This document shows, piece after piece, positions 1 through 6,001 of a stretch of DNA of 7,928 bases. Under the pieces are notes generated by a model, which was not told the DNA's origin, made no database searches, and saw only the letters and a list, made by a program, of their open reading frames with translations. The stretch is from Atopobiaceae bacterium (GTDB taxonomy: Bacteria; Actinomycetota; Coriobacteriia; Coriobacteriales; Atopobiaceae), in the NCBI GenBank assembly GCA_017460265.1, contig JAFUBJ010000462.1, positions 1 to 7,928 of the forward strand, written 5' to 3'. The first letter of the stretch is position 1. Every line of letters begins with the position of its first letter. The translations under genes were made by a program, and so were the position numbers.

Positions 1-776
1 AAGCGAGACGACCAGCCAACCACGAGCACCGAACCGCGGCTGAACTTATCCACGGCGTTGGAAGGCTGCGGCATCACGCCCAGATAGTCCGCAAGCTCCG
101 CGCGCCAGGCAACGGGATCGGCCTCAACAAGGAGCCTTTCGGTCTGCTCTGCCAGCGGGGCCACGACGATCGAGCCGCAGGCGTCACGGCCTTGGTCGGT
201 GATGAGGCCAGGCTTGAGTGAAAGCATGGTGACCGTCACGTCGGCAATGACGCAGTCGCCGTCGGCATGGCCCGTCTGGGCGGAGAGGCCACTGGGCACG
301 TCGACCGACACCACACGCGCTCCCGAGGCGTTCAGGCACTCGATCCAGATGTCAAACGGTGCCCGCGGCTCTCCATGGAAACCCGTTCCGAAAATGGCGT
401 CAAGAGCGATGTCCGTATGCTCAAGCAGCTCCTCGAGCTCTTGACGAGGCGGCGCGATAATGACTTCGACACCGGCCTCGACCGCACTTTGAGCCACGAC
501 ACGGGCGAGGTCGCTCTTGATGTCGTCTGGTTCGACGGCACTCACGACACGCACGACAATGCCGCGGGCCTTAAGAGACTCCGCCGCAACCCAACCATCC
601 CCGCCGTTGTTGCCATGGCCCGCAAGAATCGTCACCTGGCGCACGTCGCCCATGTGAAGGACCTCTTGCGCGGCGGCGTTACCTGCACGATGCATCAACT
701 CGGAAATGCTCACGCCAACTTCCGTCAGGCGGTCTTCGACCAGTCGGACGTCCTCAATGTTCAAAACTGGCTGCAT
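1..776 (-). CDS. nnr: Bifunctional NAD(P)H-hydrate repair enzyme Nnr (YjeF-type), 5' part only; 3' end beyond the window
   Basis: Repairs hydrated NADH and NADPH in the cytoplasm: an N-terminal epimerase interconverts R- and S-NAD(P)HX and a C-terminal ribokinase-like domain dehydrates the S form using ADP or ATP. The visible 258 residues begin MQPVLNIEDVRLVEDRL. They contain the epimerase glycine loop AGHGNNGGDGWVAA (52-65), DAIFGTGFHG (126-135, Asp126) and VVSVDVPSG (155-163, Asp159). After a linker at about 210-240, KFSRGSVLVVG (244-254) is the entry to the dehydratase domain; the usual GGS that follows reads GWS (254-256) here. The domain is cut by the window edge, so its catalytic GxGD motif cannot be checked. 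The ATG at 776 is chosen because GGGAG lies 9 nt upstream; a longer in-frame reading from upstream has no ribosome site. It follows acpS by 40 nt and is probably cotranscribed with glmM and acpS. Confidence 0.93.
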   Translation of the reverse strand, partial: MQPVLNIEDVRLVEDRLTEVGVSISELMHRAGNAAAQEVLHMGDVRQVTILAGHGNNGGDGWVAAESLKARGIVVRVVSAVEPDDIKSDLARVVAQSAVEAGVEVIIAPPRQELEELLEHTDIALDAIFGTGFHGEPRAPFDIWIECLNASGARVVSVDVPSGLSAQTGHADGDCVIADVTVTMLSLKPGLITDQGRDACGSIVVAPLAEQTERLLVEADPVAWRAELADYLGVMPQPSNAVDKFSRGSVLVVGWSSR

Positions 777-816
777 GCCATCACGCTCCCACTGCAAAGG
801 CCAAAGGCCCGCAATG

Positions 817-1317
817 TCACATCTTGTCAAAGAGCGACAGCTGCTGCCGCTCAAGTTCGTCAATCACCGTACGCGCCGCCTTGAACGACGCGAGAAGCTC
901 CTGCGCGGGGTCGGGACGATCCTCGACTTTGGGGCGAGACTCCTCCGTCACGGCAACCGCGTTTGCCACCGCAACCTCCTGCGGACGCGAAAGCGACAGG
1001 GCTATCTCCTGCACGCCCTTCTCGGCAGCGATCTCCTTAGCCCTTCCCGTAAGGATGGCAAGGGGTCGACCAGACTCGTCGTTTATTACCGACACGTCCT
1101 TCACGCCAATTCCTTCAGAAAAGCCCGTGCCCAGAGCCTTGAGCACCGCCTCGCGCGCGGCAAAGCGGGCTGCGTAATGCTCGGCAGGCCGCGCAAAGGA
1201 GTCGCAATACGCACGCTCTTCGTCCGTAAAGACGCGACGCAAAAACGAGGGCCTTCTCTTGATCACGCGCTCCATGCGCGCAATCTCGAGCATGTCGACG
1301 CCAACACCTGCTGCCAT
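817..1317 (-). CDS. acpS: Holo-[acyl-carrier-protein] synthase with an unusual C-terminal extension
   Basis: Transfers 4'-phosphopantetheine from CoA to the serine of apo-ACP, activating fatty-acid synthesis in the cytoplasm. The first about 124 residues are a standard AcpS: GVDMLEIARM (6-15, metal-ligand Asp8), FTDEERAYC (30-38), and HYAARFAAREAVLKALGTG (47-65) with metal-ligand Glu56 and Lys60. The core ends with ALSLSRPQEVAVANAV (106-121); the His found after the second Ser in many Gram-positive AcpS proteins is replaced by Arg111. Family members are usually about 120-130 residues, but this one has 166. Residues 125-166 form a charged, probably helical tail ending in QQLSLFDKM, whose QLSLF (159-163) matches the bacterial sliding-clamp binding consensus. 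The ATG at 1317 starts 20 nt after the glmM stop with a weak GGGG ribosome site, consistent with one transcript glmM-acpS-nnr. Enzyme identity is secure; the role of the tail is unknown. Confidence 0.95.
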   Translation of the reverse strand: MAAGVGVDMLEIARMERVIKRRPSFLRRVFTDEERAYCDSFARPAEHYAARFAAREAVLKALGTGFSEGIGVKDVSVINDESGRPLAILTGRAKEIAAEKGVQEIALSLSRPQEVAVANAVAVTEESRPKVEDRPDPAQELLASFKAARTVIDELERQQLSLFDKM

Positions 1318-1337
1318 GAGCTACCCCAGACGACCGC

Positions 1338-2675
1338 TTAGGCCTTGAACGGCTCGAGGGCAGCAAGGACGATGTCGTCTGCCTGGCGGCAAAGCTCGTC
1401 GCTCGGGGCCTCGGCAAGCACACGCACCAGCGGCTCGGTACCACTCGCGCGCACGAGGACGCGACCGTTGCCGGCAAGGAACTCGCTGGCCTTTTCGACG
1501 GCAGCCTTGACCTCGGGCGACGTCATGGCGGCGTCGCGGTCGGTCACGCGGACATTGACCAGAAGCTGCGGATAGAGCTTCACGGGACGCACGAGCGTGG
1601 AGAGGCTCTCCTTCTGAGCGCGGATTGCCTCCATGATGCGCAGTGACGTCATGATACCGTCGCCGGTGTTCTCGATGTCGCCAAAGATGATGTGGCCGCT
1701 CTGCTCGCCGCCCAGGCTGTAGCCCTTCTCGCGCATGCAGGCGTACACGTACTTGTCGCCCACGGCGGTGTCCTCGTGGTTGATGCCAATCTCCTCGAGC
1801 GCCTTGAAGAAGCCGAAGTTGCTCATGACGGTGGGCACGACAGTGGACTTGGCCAGGCCGCCGTGCTGGTTGAGATAGCGACCGCAAACATACATGATGA
1901 GGTCTCCGTCGACCACATGGCCCTTCTCGTCAACCGCGATGCAGCGGTCGGCGTCACCGTCGTAGGCAAAGCCCACATCCAGGTGGTTGCGCAGCACGTA
2001 GCTCTGCATCTCCTCAATGTGCGTGGAGCCGCAGTTGACGTTGATGTTAAAGCCACTCGGCGTGTTGTTAAAGACGTAGACGTCTGCACCAAGGGCATCG
2101 AAAACGGGCTTGGCAACGCTGGAGGCGGCACCGTTGGCGCAGTCCAGGCCCACCTTCACGCCCTGGAGGCTGAAGTTTGCGCTCGCAATGAGGTGCGCGA
2201 TGTAGCGGTTGCGGCCCTGCATGAAGTCGATGGTCTGTCCAATGGCGTCATCGATGGCAAGCGGCACGTCAAACTCGCCGTCGATGTAGGCCTCGACCTC
2301 TTCCAGGACCTCGTCGTCCATCTTCTCGCCGTTGTGGTTGACCAGCTTGATGCCGTTGTCGGTAAAGGGGTTGTGGCTTGCGGTGATCATGATGCCGCAG
2401 TCAAAGGCACCTTCCGCCGTGACGTAGCTCACGCCAGGCGTGGGGATGACATGGAGCATGTAAGCGTCGGCACCACTTGCCACCAAGCCTGCCACCAGAG
2501 CCGACTCAAACATGTAGCTCGAGCGACGCGTGTCCTTGCCAATGACGACGCGGGCCTTCTTGCCAGCGCGGGCACCATAGTGCCAGCCCACGAACCGCCC
2601 AATTTTGAATGCGTGGTCGACGTTAAGGCCCTCGTTGGCCTTGCCGCGGAAGCCGTCAGTCCCGAAATACTTCAT
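1338..2675 (-). CDS. glmM: Phosphoglucosamine mutase
   Basis: Converts glucosamine-6-phosphate to glucosamine-1-phosphate, the step leading to UDP-GlcNAc for peptidoglycan. At 445 residues it has the normal family length. The four alpha-phosphohexomutase signatures are intact: TASHNP (98-103) with the phosphoserine Ser100, the Mg-binding DGDADR (239-244), the sugar-specificity loop GEQSGH (323-328) and the phosphate-binding RASGTEP (409-415). The N-terminus KYFGTDGFRG is typical of GlmM rather than of phosphomannomutases. The ATG at 2675 has AGGGGAG about 5 nt upstream. It heads the glmM-acpS-nnr group. A terminator-like hairpin lies upstream, so it probably has its own promoter (candidate extended -10 at 2721-2729). 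In many Actinobacteria glmM directly follows rplM-rpsI; here an extra membrane-protein gene intervenes. Confidence 0.98.
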   Translation of the reverse strand: MKYFGTDGFRGKANEGLNVDHAFKIGRFVGWHYGARAGKKARVVIGKDTRRSSYMFESALVAGLVASGADAYMLHVIPTPGVSYVTAEGAFDCGIMITASHNPFTDNGIKLVNHNGEKMDDEVLEEVEAYIDGEFDVPLAIDDAIGQTIDFMQGRNRYIAHLIASANFSLQGVKVGLDCANGAASSVAKPVFDALGADVYVFNNTPSGFNINVNCGSTHIEEMQSYVLRNHLDVGFAYDGDADRCIAVDEKGHVVDGDLIMYVCGRYLNQHGGLAKSTVVPTVMSNFGFFKALEEIGINHEDTAVGDKYVYACMREKGYSLGGEQSGHIIFGDIENTGDGIMTSLRIMEAIRAQKESLSTLVRPVKLYPQLLVNVRVTDRDAAMTSPEVKAAVEKASEFLAGNGRVLVRASGTEPLVRVLAEAPSDELCRQADDIVLAALEPFKA

Positions 2676-2720
2676 TTTTGCTCCCCTTTTCGGAATCGTC
2701 GCAAGATACAGACGTAACTG

Positions 2721-2729
2721 ATTCTAGCA
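2721..2729 (-). promoter_or_regulatory. Candidate extended -10 promoter of glmM
   Basis: On the minus strand this reads TGCTAGAAT, an extended -10 element (TGn plus TAGAAT). It lies just downstream of the terminator of the preceding gene and would give a leader of about 40 nt before the glmM start. No good -35 is visible, which extended -10 promoters can tolerate. This is a motif match only. Confidence 0.35.
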
Positions 2730-2742
2730 GCACTGAAAGCAA

Positions 2743-2765
2743 GTGGCGGGATGCGTGCCCGCCAC
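2743..2765 (-). terminator. Terminator-like hairpin after the membrane-protein gene
   Basis: A perfect 8 bp GC-rich inverted repeat (GTGGCGGG at 2743-2750, CCCGCCAC at 2758-2765) has a 7 nt loop and lies 3 nt beyond the stop codon at 2769. On the minus strand the stem is followed by TTGCTTTC, a mediocre U-tract. It would separate this gene from glmM. Confidence 0.55.
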
Positions 2766-2768
2766 CAT

Positions 2769-3401
2769 CTACTGTTTACTTGCATAGTCTTGGATGCCGG
2801 CAGACTCAACAAGCCTGCTGCGCTGCGCCTCAAGGTCTCTCACCTTGGCTTGCGCCTTGTGCATCTCTTCCAAGATGACGTCTTTCTCGCGAGACGTATA
2901 CACCGGTACCTTGGAGGCGGGATTTGAGCTAATCACCAGCCAGAAGACCCCAAGCAGTATCGCTCCGTCCACGAACCCCATAAACGTCTCGGCATCAGGA
3001 ACGATTACCTCAATGAGCTGGAATACCTTGAGGGGGAAAGCAATGAGGATGGCGGTGACGATCTCTATCAGCCACCAGACTACCGTTCCCACAAGACTCA
3101 GCGGCCCCTCTCCTCCGCCGAGCCCCACCAACGTGGCGCGCAGCGTCTCGAGCAGGGCGTCAAACTGCTCGATGGTCCACCAGCCGAACAATCTGCCCAT
3201 GTTTATGATGAGCGAGCTGAACAGCAAGGTGGCAACCAGAAGAATGGCCAGAAAGCCGAGCCAGGCTCCAGGCGTCGACGGCTCGAGCTGCTTCTTCTCG
3301 ACCATCATTTCCTTGCAGACCTCGACGCGAGCCTCTTCTTTTTCGATGTCTGCGGTCAGACTGTCATAGCGCTCTATGGCCTTCATCTGTGCAGGGGTCA
3401 C
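2769..3401 (-). CDS. Membrane protein of unknown function with cytoplasmic-type helical ends
   Basis: I do not recognise the family. The 210 residues contain a charged helical N-terminal segment (1-40), hydrophobic segments at about 46-67, 103-126 and 140-159, and a charged C-terminal helix (170-200, heptad-like Leu/Val among Glu/Lys/Arg) that may form a coiled coil. There is no signal peptide. An amphipathic stretch (74-94) lies between the first two membrane segments. Three membrane segments would put the two charged ends on opposite sides; a fourth, weak segment cannot be excluded. The start is GTG at 3401, because GAGGAGG lies 5 nt upstream, whereas the next ATG (3386) is 20 nt away. The gene is bounded by two terminators and so appears to be transcribed alone, between the rplM-rpsI and glmM units. 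Confidence 0.82.
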   Translation of the reverse strand: MTPAQMKAIERYDSLTADIEKEEARVEVCKEMMVEKKQLEPSTPGAWLGFLAILLVATLLFSSLIINMGRLFGWWTIEQFDALLETLRATLVGLGGGEGPLSLVGTVVWWLIEIVTAILIAFPLKVFQLIEVIVPDAETFMGFVDGAILLGVFWLVISSNPASKVPVYTSREKDVILEEMHKAQAKVRDLEAQRSRLVESAGIQDYASKQ

Positions 3402-3441
3402 GCTTTCCTCCTCAAGAGACGTCGTGTAGCGTCAAGGAACA

Positions 3442-3468
3442 AGCATAACGTATGGAATCATGACCCAA
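3442..3468 (-). promoter_or_regulatory. Candidate promoter of the membrane-protein gene
   Basis: Minus-strand TTGGGT (complement of 3463-3468) and TATGCT (complement of 3442-3447) are separated by 15 nt. They lie after the rpsI terminator and about 40 nt before the GTG start. The spacing is shorter than the optimal 17, so support is modest. Confidence 0.35.
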
Positions 3469-3485
3469 TACAGACTCGCCGCACG

Positions 3486-3514
3486 AAAAAGGCCCGCCGG
3501 AAAACCGACGGGCC
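3486..3514 (-). terminator. Rho-independent terminator of rplM-rpsI
   Basis: A 10 bp stem (3491-3500 with 3505-3514, one G-T wobble) closes a 4 nt loop and is followed on the minus strand by five Ts (3486-3490). It begins about 20 nt beyond the rpsI stop codon. This is the clearest intrinsic terminator in the window. Confidence 0.93.
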
Positions 3515-3535
3515 AACAATGCCGTGAAAGAAGCC

Positions 3536-3931
3536 TTAGCGCTTGGAGAACTGCGGACGCTTGCGGGCCTTCTTCAGACCGTACTTCTTACGCTCGACGG
3601 CGCGGGAGTCACGGGTGAGGTAGCCGGCCTTCTTCAGCTCGGCACGATACTCGCCAGCTTCAAGAAGGGCGCGAGCGATGCCCAGGCGAAGGGCACCAGC
3701 CTGGCCGGTGATGCCGCCGCCATCCATGTTGGCGAAGACATCAAAGCGGTCTGCGGTCTCGGTCAGGACAAGCGGGGCAACCGCGTTGTCGACGAGCTGC
3801 TGACGACCAAAGTAGTCCTTGGCGTCGCGGCCATTAACGGTGATCTTGCCGGTACCGGGGACAAGACGGACGCGGGCGACGGCCTCCTTGCGACGGCCAG
3901 TACCCATGTAAACTGCGGTGTTATCAGCCAT
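3536..3931 (-). CDS. rpsI: Small ribosomal subunit protein uS9
   Basis: Component of the 30S subunit whose C-terminal tail reaches the P-site tRNA. At 131 residues it has the normal bacterial length. It contains the N-terminal signature GTGRRKEAVARVRL (10-23), the GGGITGQAGALRLGIARAL core (71-89) and the basic tail KKARKRPQFSKR, ending in the conserved Lys-Arg. The ATG at 3931 lies 3 nt after the rplM stop, and its GGAGG ribosome site is inside the end of rplM, so the two genes are translationally close and cotranscribed. A strong terminator follows the gene. Confidence 0.99.
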   Translation of the reverse strand: MADNTAVYMGTGRRKEAVARVRLVPGTGKITVNGRDAKDYFGRQQLVDNAVAPLVLTETADRFDVFANMDGGGITGQAGALRLGIARALLEAGEYRAELKKAGYLTRDSRAVERKKYGLKKARKRPQFSKR

Positions 3932-3934
3932 CGG

Positions 3935-4375
3935 TTACGCCTCCAGATCGATCTTGACGGGGTTCTGGGCCTGGTGCGGATGCTCGGGGCCAGCGTAGAC
4001 CTTGAGCTTCATGCCCTGCTTGCGGCCGAGCGTGGTCTTGGGGAGCATGCCCTTGATGGCGTGCTCGACAACCCACTCGGGCTTGCGGGCCATGGCGTCC
4101 TTGTAGGACTCGGTCTTGAGGCCGCCCAGGTATCCGGAGTAACGCCAGTAGGACTTGTGGTCCGCCTTGACGCCGGTCAGAACGACCTTGTCAGCATTGA
4201 TGATGACCACGAAGTCGCCGGTGTCGGCGTTGGGGGTGAACTGGGGCTTGTCCTTACCACGCAGAATCATGGCTGCGCGAGTGGCAAGACGACCGAGGGT
4301 GGCACCCTCAGCGTCGATGAGCACCCACTTGCGCTCGACCTCGCCCTGCTTGGCGTAATGAGTCGACTTAGTCAC
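3935..4375 (-). CDS. rplM: Large ribosomal subunit protein uL13
   Basis: Early-assembling 50S protein. Using the GTG at 4375 gives 146 residues, beginning (V/M)TKSTHYAKQGEVERKWVLID and matching the family's usual 142-147. The signature MLPKTTLGRK (110-119) and the following KLKVYAGPEHPHQAQNP segment are present. An in-frame ATG 15 codons upstream (4420) would add a non-conserved segment; it is rejected because GGAGGA lies 5 nt before the GTG. rplM is the first gene of the rplM-rpsI operon and has a leader of about 95 nt with a candidate promoter and stem structure. In E. coli, L13 represses its own operon through the mRNA leader; similar control here is an inference. Confidence 0.98.
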   Translation of the reverse strand: MTKSTHYAKQGEVERKWVLIDAEGATLGRLATRAAMILRGKDKPQFTPNADTGDFVVIINADKVVLTGVKADHKSYWRYSGYLGGLKTESYKDAMARKPEWVVEHAIKGMLPKTTLGRKQGMKLKVYAGPEHPHQAQNPVKIDLEA

Positions 4376-4407
4376 TTGACTCCTCCATACGTACGATGTG
4401 CTGCGGC

Positions 4408-4472
4408 GGCTTCTGGACAAACCTCCGCGTGCTTGTTCTTGTCAGAGATTACGGGGCTCTGCAAAAGAAGCC
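4408..4472 (-). ncRNA. Candidate structured leader of the rplM-rpsI mRNA
   Basis: On the minus strand an outer stem pairs GGCTTCT (complement of 4466-4472) with AGAAGCC (complement of 4408-4414), a perfect 7 bp match enclosing about 50 nt. Inside, CAGAG/CTCTG (4457-4461 with 4443-4447) and GACAA/TTGTC (4439-4443 with 4416-4420) form two short stems sharing one boundary base, giving a three-way-junction shape. The outer stem begins at the transcription start predicted from the TATACT box. L13-operon leaders that bind ribosomal protein are known in other bacteria. Equivalence is inferred, and the inner helices are short. Confidence 0.45.
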
Positions 4473-4477
4473 TTAAA

Positions 4478-4506
4478 AGTATACAGCGAGTCTTTCTCCG
4501 CTGAAG
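4478..4506 (-). promoter_or_regulatory. Candidate promoter of rplM-rpsI
   Basis: The minus-strand -10 is TATACT (complement of 4478-4483, 5 of 6 to consensus). A weak -35, CTTCAG (complement of 4501-4506), lies 17 nt away. The predicted start is near 4470-4472, exactly where the leader's outer stem begins. Confidence 0.55.
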
Positions 4507-4575
4507 GCACACTTTATCTCCACACAAGCCGTCCACAGAGCTATTGACCGCACGTCCCGCCGCTGACGCCCGACG

Positions 4576-4604
4576 TTCGATTCCCGCTCGCAAGCGGGTA
4601 TACA
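4576..4604 (+). promoter_or_regulatory. Candidate promoter of the patatin gene with palindromic spacer
   Basis: TATACA (4599-4604) serves as -10 and a poor -35, TTCGAT (4576-4581), lies 17 nt upstream. The spacer is almost filled by an interrupted palindrome, CCCGCT-cgca-AGCGGG (4583-4598), which could be a repressor site. The predicted leader to the ATG at 4632 is about 20 nt and carries AGGAGG. Confidence 0.4.
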
Positions 4605-4631
4605 CTTTTTGATACGAAAAAGGAGGCGGCA

Positions 4632-5537
4632 ATGTCAGAAAACGCACTGGTGCTTGAGGGCGGCGGATTCCGCGGGATGTTTACGGCGGGCGTCCTCGAC
4701 GTCTTTATGGAGCAGGGTATCTGGGACTTCTCGAGCGTTTGGGGCGTATCGGCCGGCGCCATCGCCGCCACCAGCTACAAGAGCCACCAGATCGGGCGCA
4801 GCATGCGCATCATGCTCGCGTTTCGCGATGACCGCCGCTTCATGTCGCTGTGGTCATTTGCGCGAACGGGAGACATTGCCGGCAGCGATTTTATGTACAA
4901 CGAGGTGCAGAGCCGCCTCGATCCCGTTGACGTGCCCACGTTTGGGGCGAACCCCCTGCGCATGTATGCCGTCGCGACCGACGTTGTGTATGGCGCCCCG
5001 GCATATCTGCCCTGCACCACCCTTCCCGATGATGTGAAGAAGGTGCAGGCGTCTGCGTCGCTTCCGCCCGTCTCACGCCTGGTTGAGATCGACGGCCACC
5101 ATTACCTGGATGGCGGCACCTCGGATTCCATCCCCTTTGAGGTTGCGCTCGGTTTGGAGGGCGCCCCTCGCGTAGAGGGTCATGAGCCCGCACGCAAGGC
5201 GGTGGCCATACTCACCAAGGACCGCGCCTACAACAAGTCGCTGAGCCCGCTTACCTACGAATACATTGCTCTGCGCTCACACCGCTACGATGGCTTTCCC
5301 CTCTACGAGGGCCTTCTCCAGAGCCGTCCCGACCGCTACAACGATCAGCGCCAGCGCCTGTTTGAGCTTGAGGCGCAGCCGAACGGCCCCGTGCTGGTCA
5401 TCGCTCCGGAAAAGCCCGTCGAGGTCGGCGTCAGCGAGCGGAGCGGGGCAAAGCTCCTCGACCTGTATCTGCAGGGACGCTCGCAGGCTGAGCGTCGGCT
5501 GGAAGAGATCCGCGCGTTTTTGTCCGACAAGGAATAG
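4632..5537 (+). CDS. Patatin-like phospholipase/serine hydrolase, YjjU type
   Basis: Predicted acyl hydrolase with a Ser-Asp dyad. The 301 residues contain the oxyanion loop GGGFRG (10-15), the nucleophile elbow GVSAG (38-42, Ser40) and the catalytic Asp in DGG (160-162, Asp160). The region from about 190 to 300 matches the C-terminal domain found in YjjU-type patatins: RPDRYNDQRQRLFELEAQ, then VLVIAPEKPVEVG, then a helical end rich in Arg and Glu. There is no signal peptide or membrane segment, so it is probably cytoplasmic. The start is supported by AGGAGG 5-6 nt upstream. It is transcribed alone, divergent from rplM, and ends at a hairpin at 5553-5579. The physiological lipid substrate cannot be deduced. 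Confidence 0.93.
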   Translation: MSENALVLEGGGFRGMFTAGVLDVFMEQGIWDFSSVWGVSAGAIAATSYKSHQIGRSMRIMLAFRDDRRFMSLWSFARTGDIAGSDFMYNEVQSRLDPVDVPTFGANPLRMYAVATDVVYGAPAYLPCTTLPDDVKKVQASASLPPVSRLVEIDGHHYLDGGTSDSIPFEVALGLEGAPRVEGHEPARKAVAILTKDRAYNKSLSPLTYEYIALRSHRYDGFPLYEGLLQSRPDRYNDQRQRLFELEAQPNGPVLVIAPEKPVEVGVSERSGAKLLDLYLQGRSQAERRLEEIRAFLSDKE

Positions 5538-5552
5538 GCGGCAAAGGCTGGC

Positions 5553-5579
5553 GGGGCCTCAGAGTGATACCGAGGCCCC
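5553..5579. terminator. Hairpin between convergent genes, candidate bidirectional terminator
   Basis: A perfect 8 bp stem (GGGGCCTC at 5553-5560, GAGGCCCC at 5572-5579) closes an 11 nt loop and lies between the patatin stop and the stop of the convergent EF-hand gene. Neither side has a good T-tract, so its efficiency is uncertain. A second, AT-rich 7 bp inverted repeat (5600-5606 with 5615-5621) overlaps the EF-hand stop codon. Confidence 0.55.
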
Positions 5580-5616
5580 ACCAGAGACCAACGCGCAACA
5601 GTAAGAACGAGGAGTC

Positions 5617-5904
5617 TTACTCTTTCTTGAACTTGTCGACGATACCGTCAACTGCCTGCGTCGCCTTCTCCTTCAAGGCGTCAGCAACAACCTTCACCTC
5701 TTCGCCCGACACGGCGCCGTCACCATCTGCGTCAAAGCCCTTCTTGACTTCACCCGCAGCCTCGGCGACAGCCTCAGCCGTCTCCTTGACGCGACCCTTA
5801 ATGGCATCGAGAACCTCGCCCGCGTCGACGTCGCCGTCGCCGTTAGCGTCAAGGATGGACGTGCCCTTGGCGAGGAATTCGTCTGCGGTCTGCTTGAGAT
5901 CCAT
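5617..5904 (-). CDS. Small EF-hand calcium-binding protein
   Basis: This 95-residue acidic protein has two canonical 12-residue EF-hand loops. DANGDGDVDAGE (19-30) has ligands at Asp19, Asn21, Asp23, Asp27 and Glu30. DADGDGAVSGEE (58-69) has ligands at Asp58, Asp60, Asp62, Ser66 and Glu69. Ala- and Glu-rich amphipathic helices flank the loops (31-57 and 70-95, ending in a Lys-rich tail). There is no signal peptide, lipobox or membrane segment, so it should stay in the cytoplasm and bind calcium as sensor or buffer. The loop spacing (39 residues) is like a paired EF-hand and wider than in dockerins. The ATG at 5904 is chosen because AGGAG lies 5 nt upstream; the frame is open a further 55 codons but without a site. 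The partner and role are unknown. Confidence 0.88.
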   Translation of the reverse strand: MDLKQTADEFLAKGTSILDANGDGDVDAGEVLDAIKGRVKETAEAVAEAAGEVKKGFDADGDGAVSGEEVKVVADALKEKATQAVDGIVDKFKKE

Positions 5905-5940
5905 GGTCACTCCTATCAACGTTATGAGCACAGTGCGACC

Positions 5941-5946
5941 AGTATA
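5941..5946 (-). promoter_or_regulatory. Possible -10 box of the EF-hand gene
   Basis: Minus-strand TATACT lies about 37 nt before the ATG. No convincing -35 is seen 16-18 nt upstream, so this is a weak motif match in the 97 bp gap after the nitroreductase gene. Confidence 0.3.
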
Positions 5947-6001
5947 GGGCCCACCCACATGAGTTGGGCGGCAAACGCCAAGCCCTTCGGCAAATGAGCC
6001 G

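Noticed and set aside
1692..2717. A 341-codon plus-strand open frame opposite glmM
   Set aside because: It is antisense to a fully recognisable glmM. Its Val/Ala/His-rich composition is what the complement of GC-rich codons gives, and it has no ribosome site or family resemblance.
3935..4420. rplM starting at the ATG at 4420 (161 residues)
   Set aside because: The extra 15 residues are not L13-like, and the GGAGGA site fits the GTG at 4375.
3524..4504. A 326-codon plus-strand open frame opposite rpsI and rplM
   Set aside because: It covers two certain ribosomal-protein genes and the rpsI terminator on the other strand. It is a by-product of strong codon bias.
4511..4542. Possible DnaA boxes (TTATCTCCACACA, GTCCACA) in the rplM-patatin intergenic region
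   Set aside because: Neither matches TTATNCACA, and there is no cluster, AT-rich unwinding element or dnaA/dnaN neighbour.
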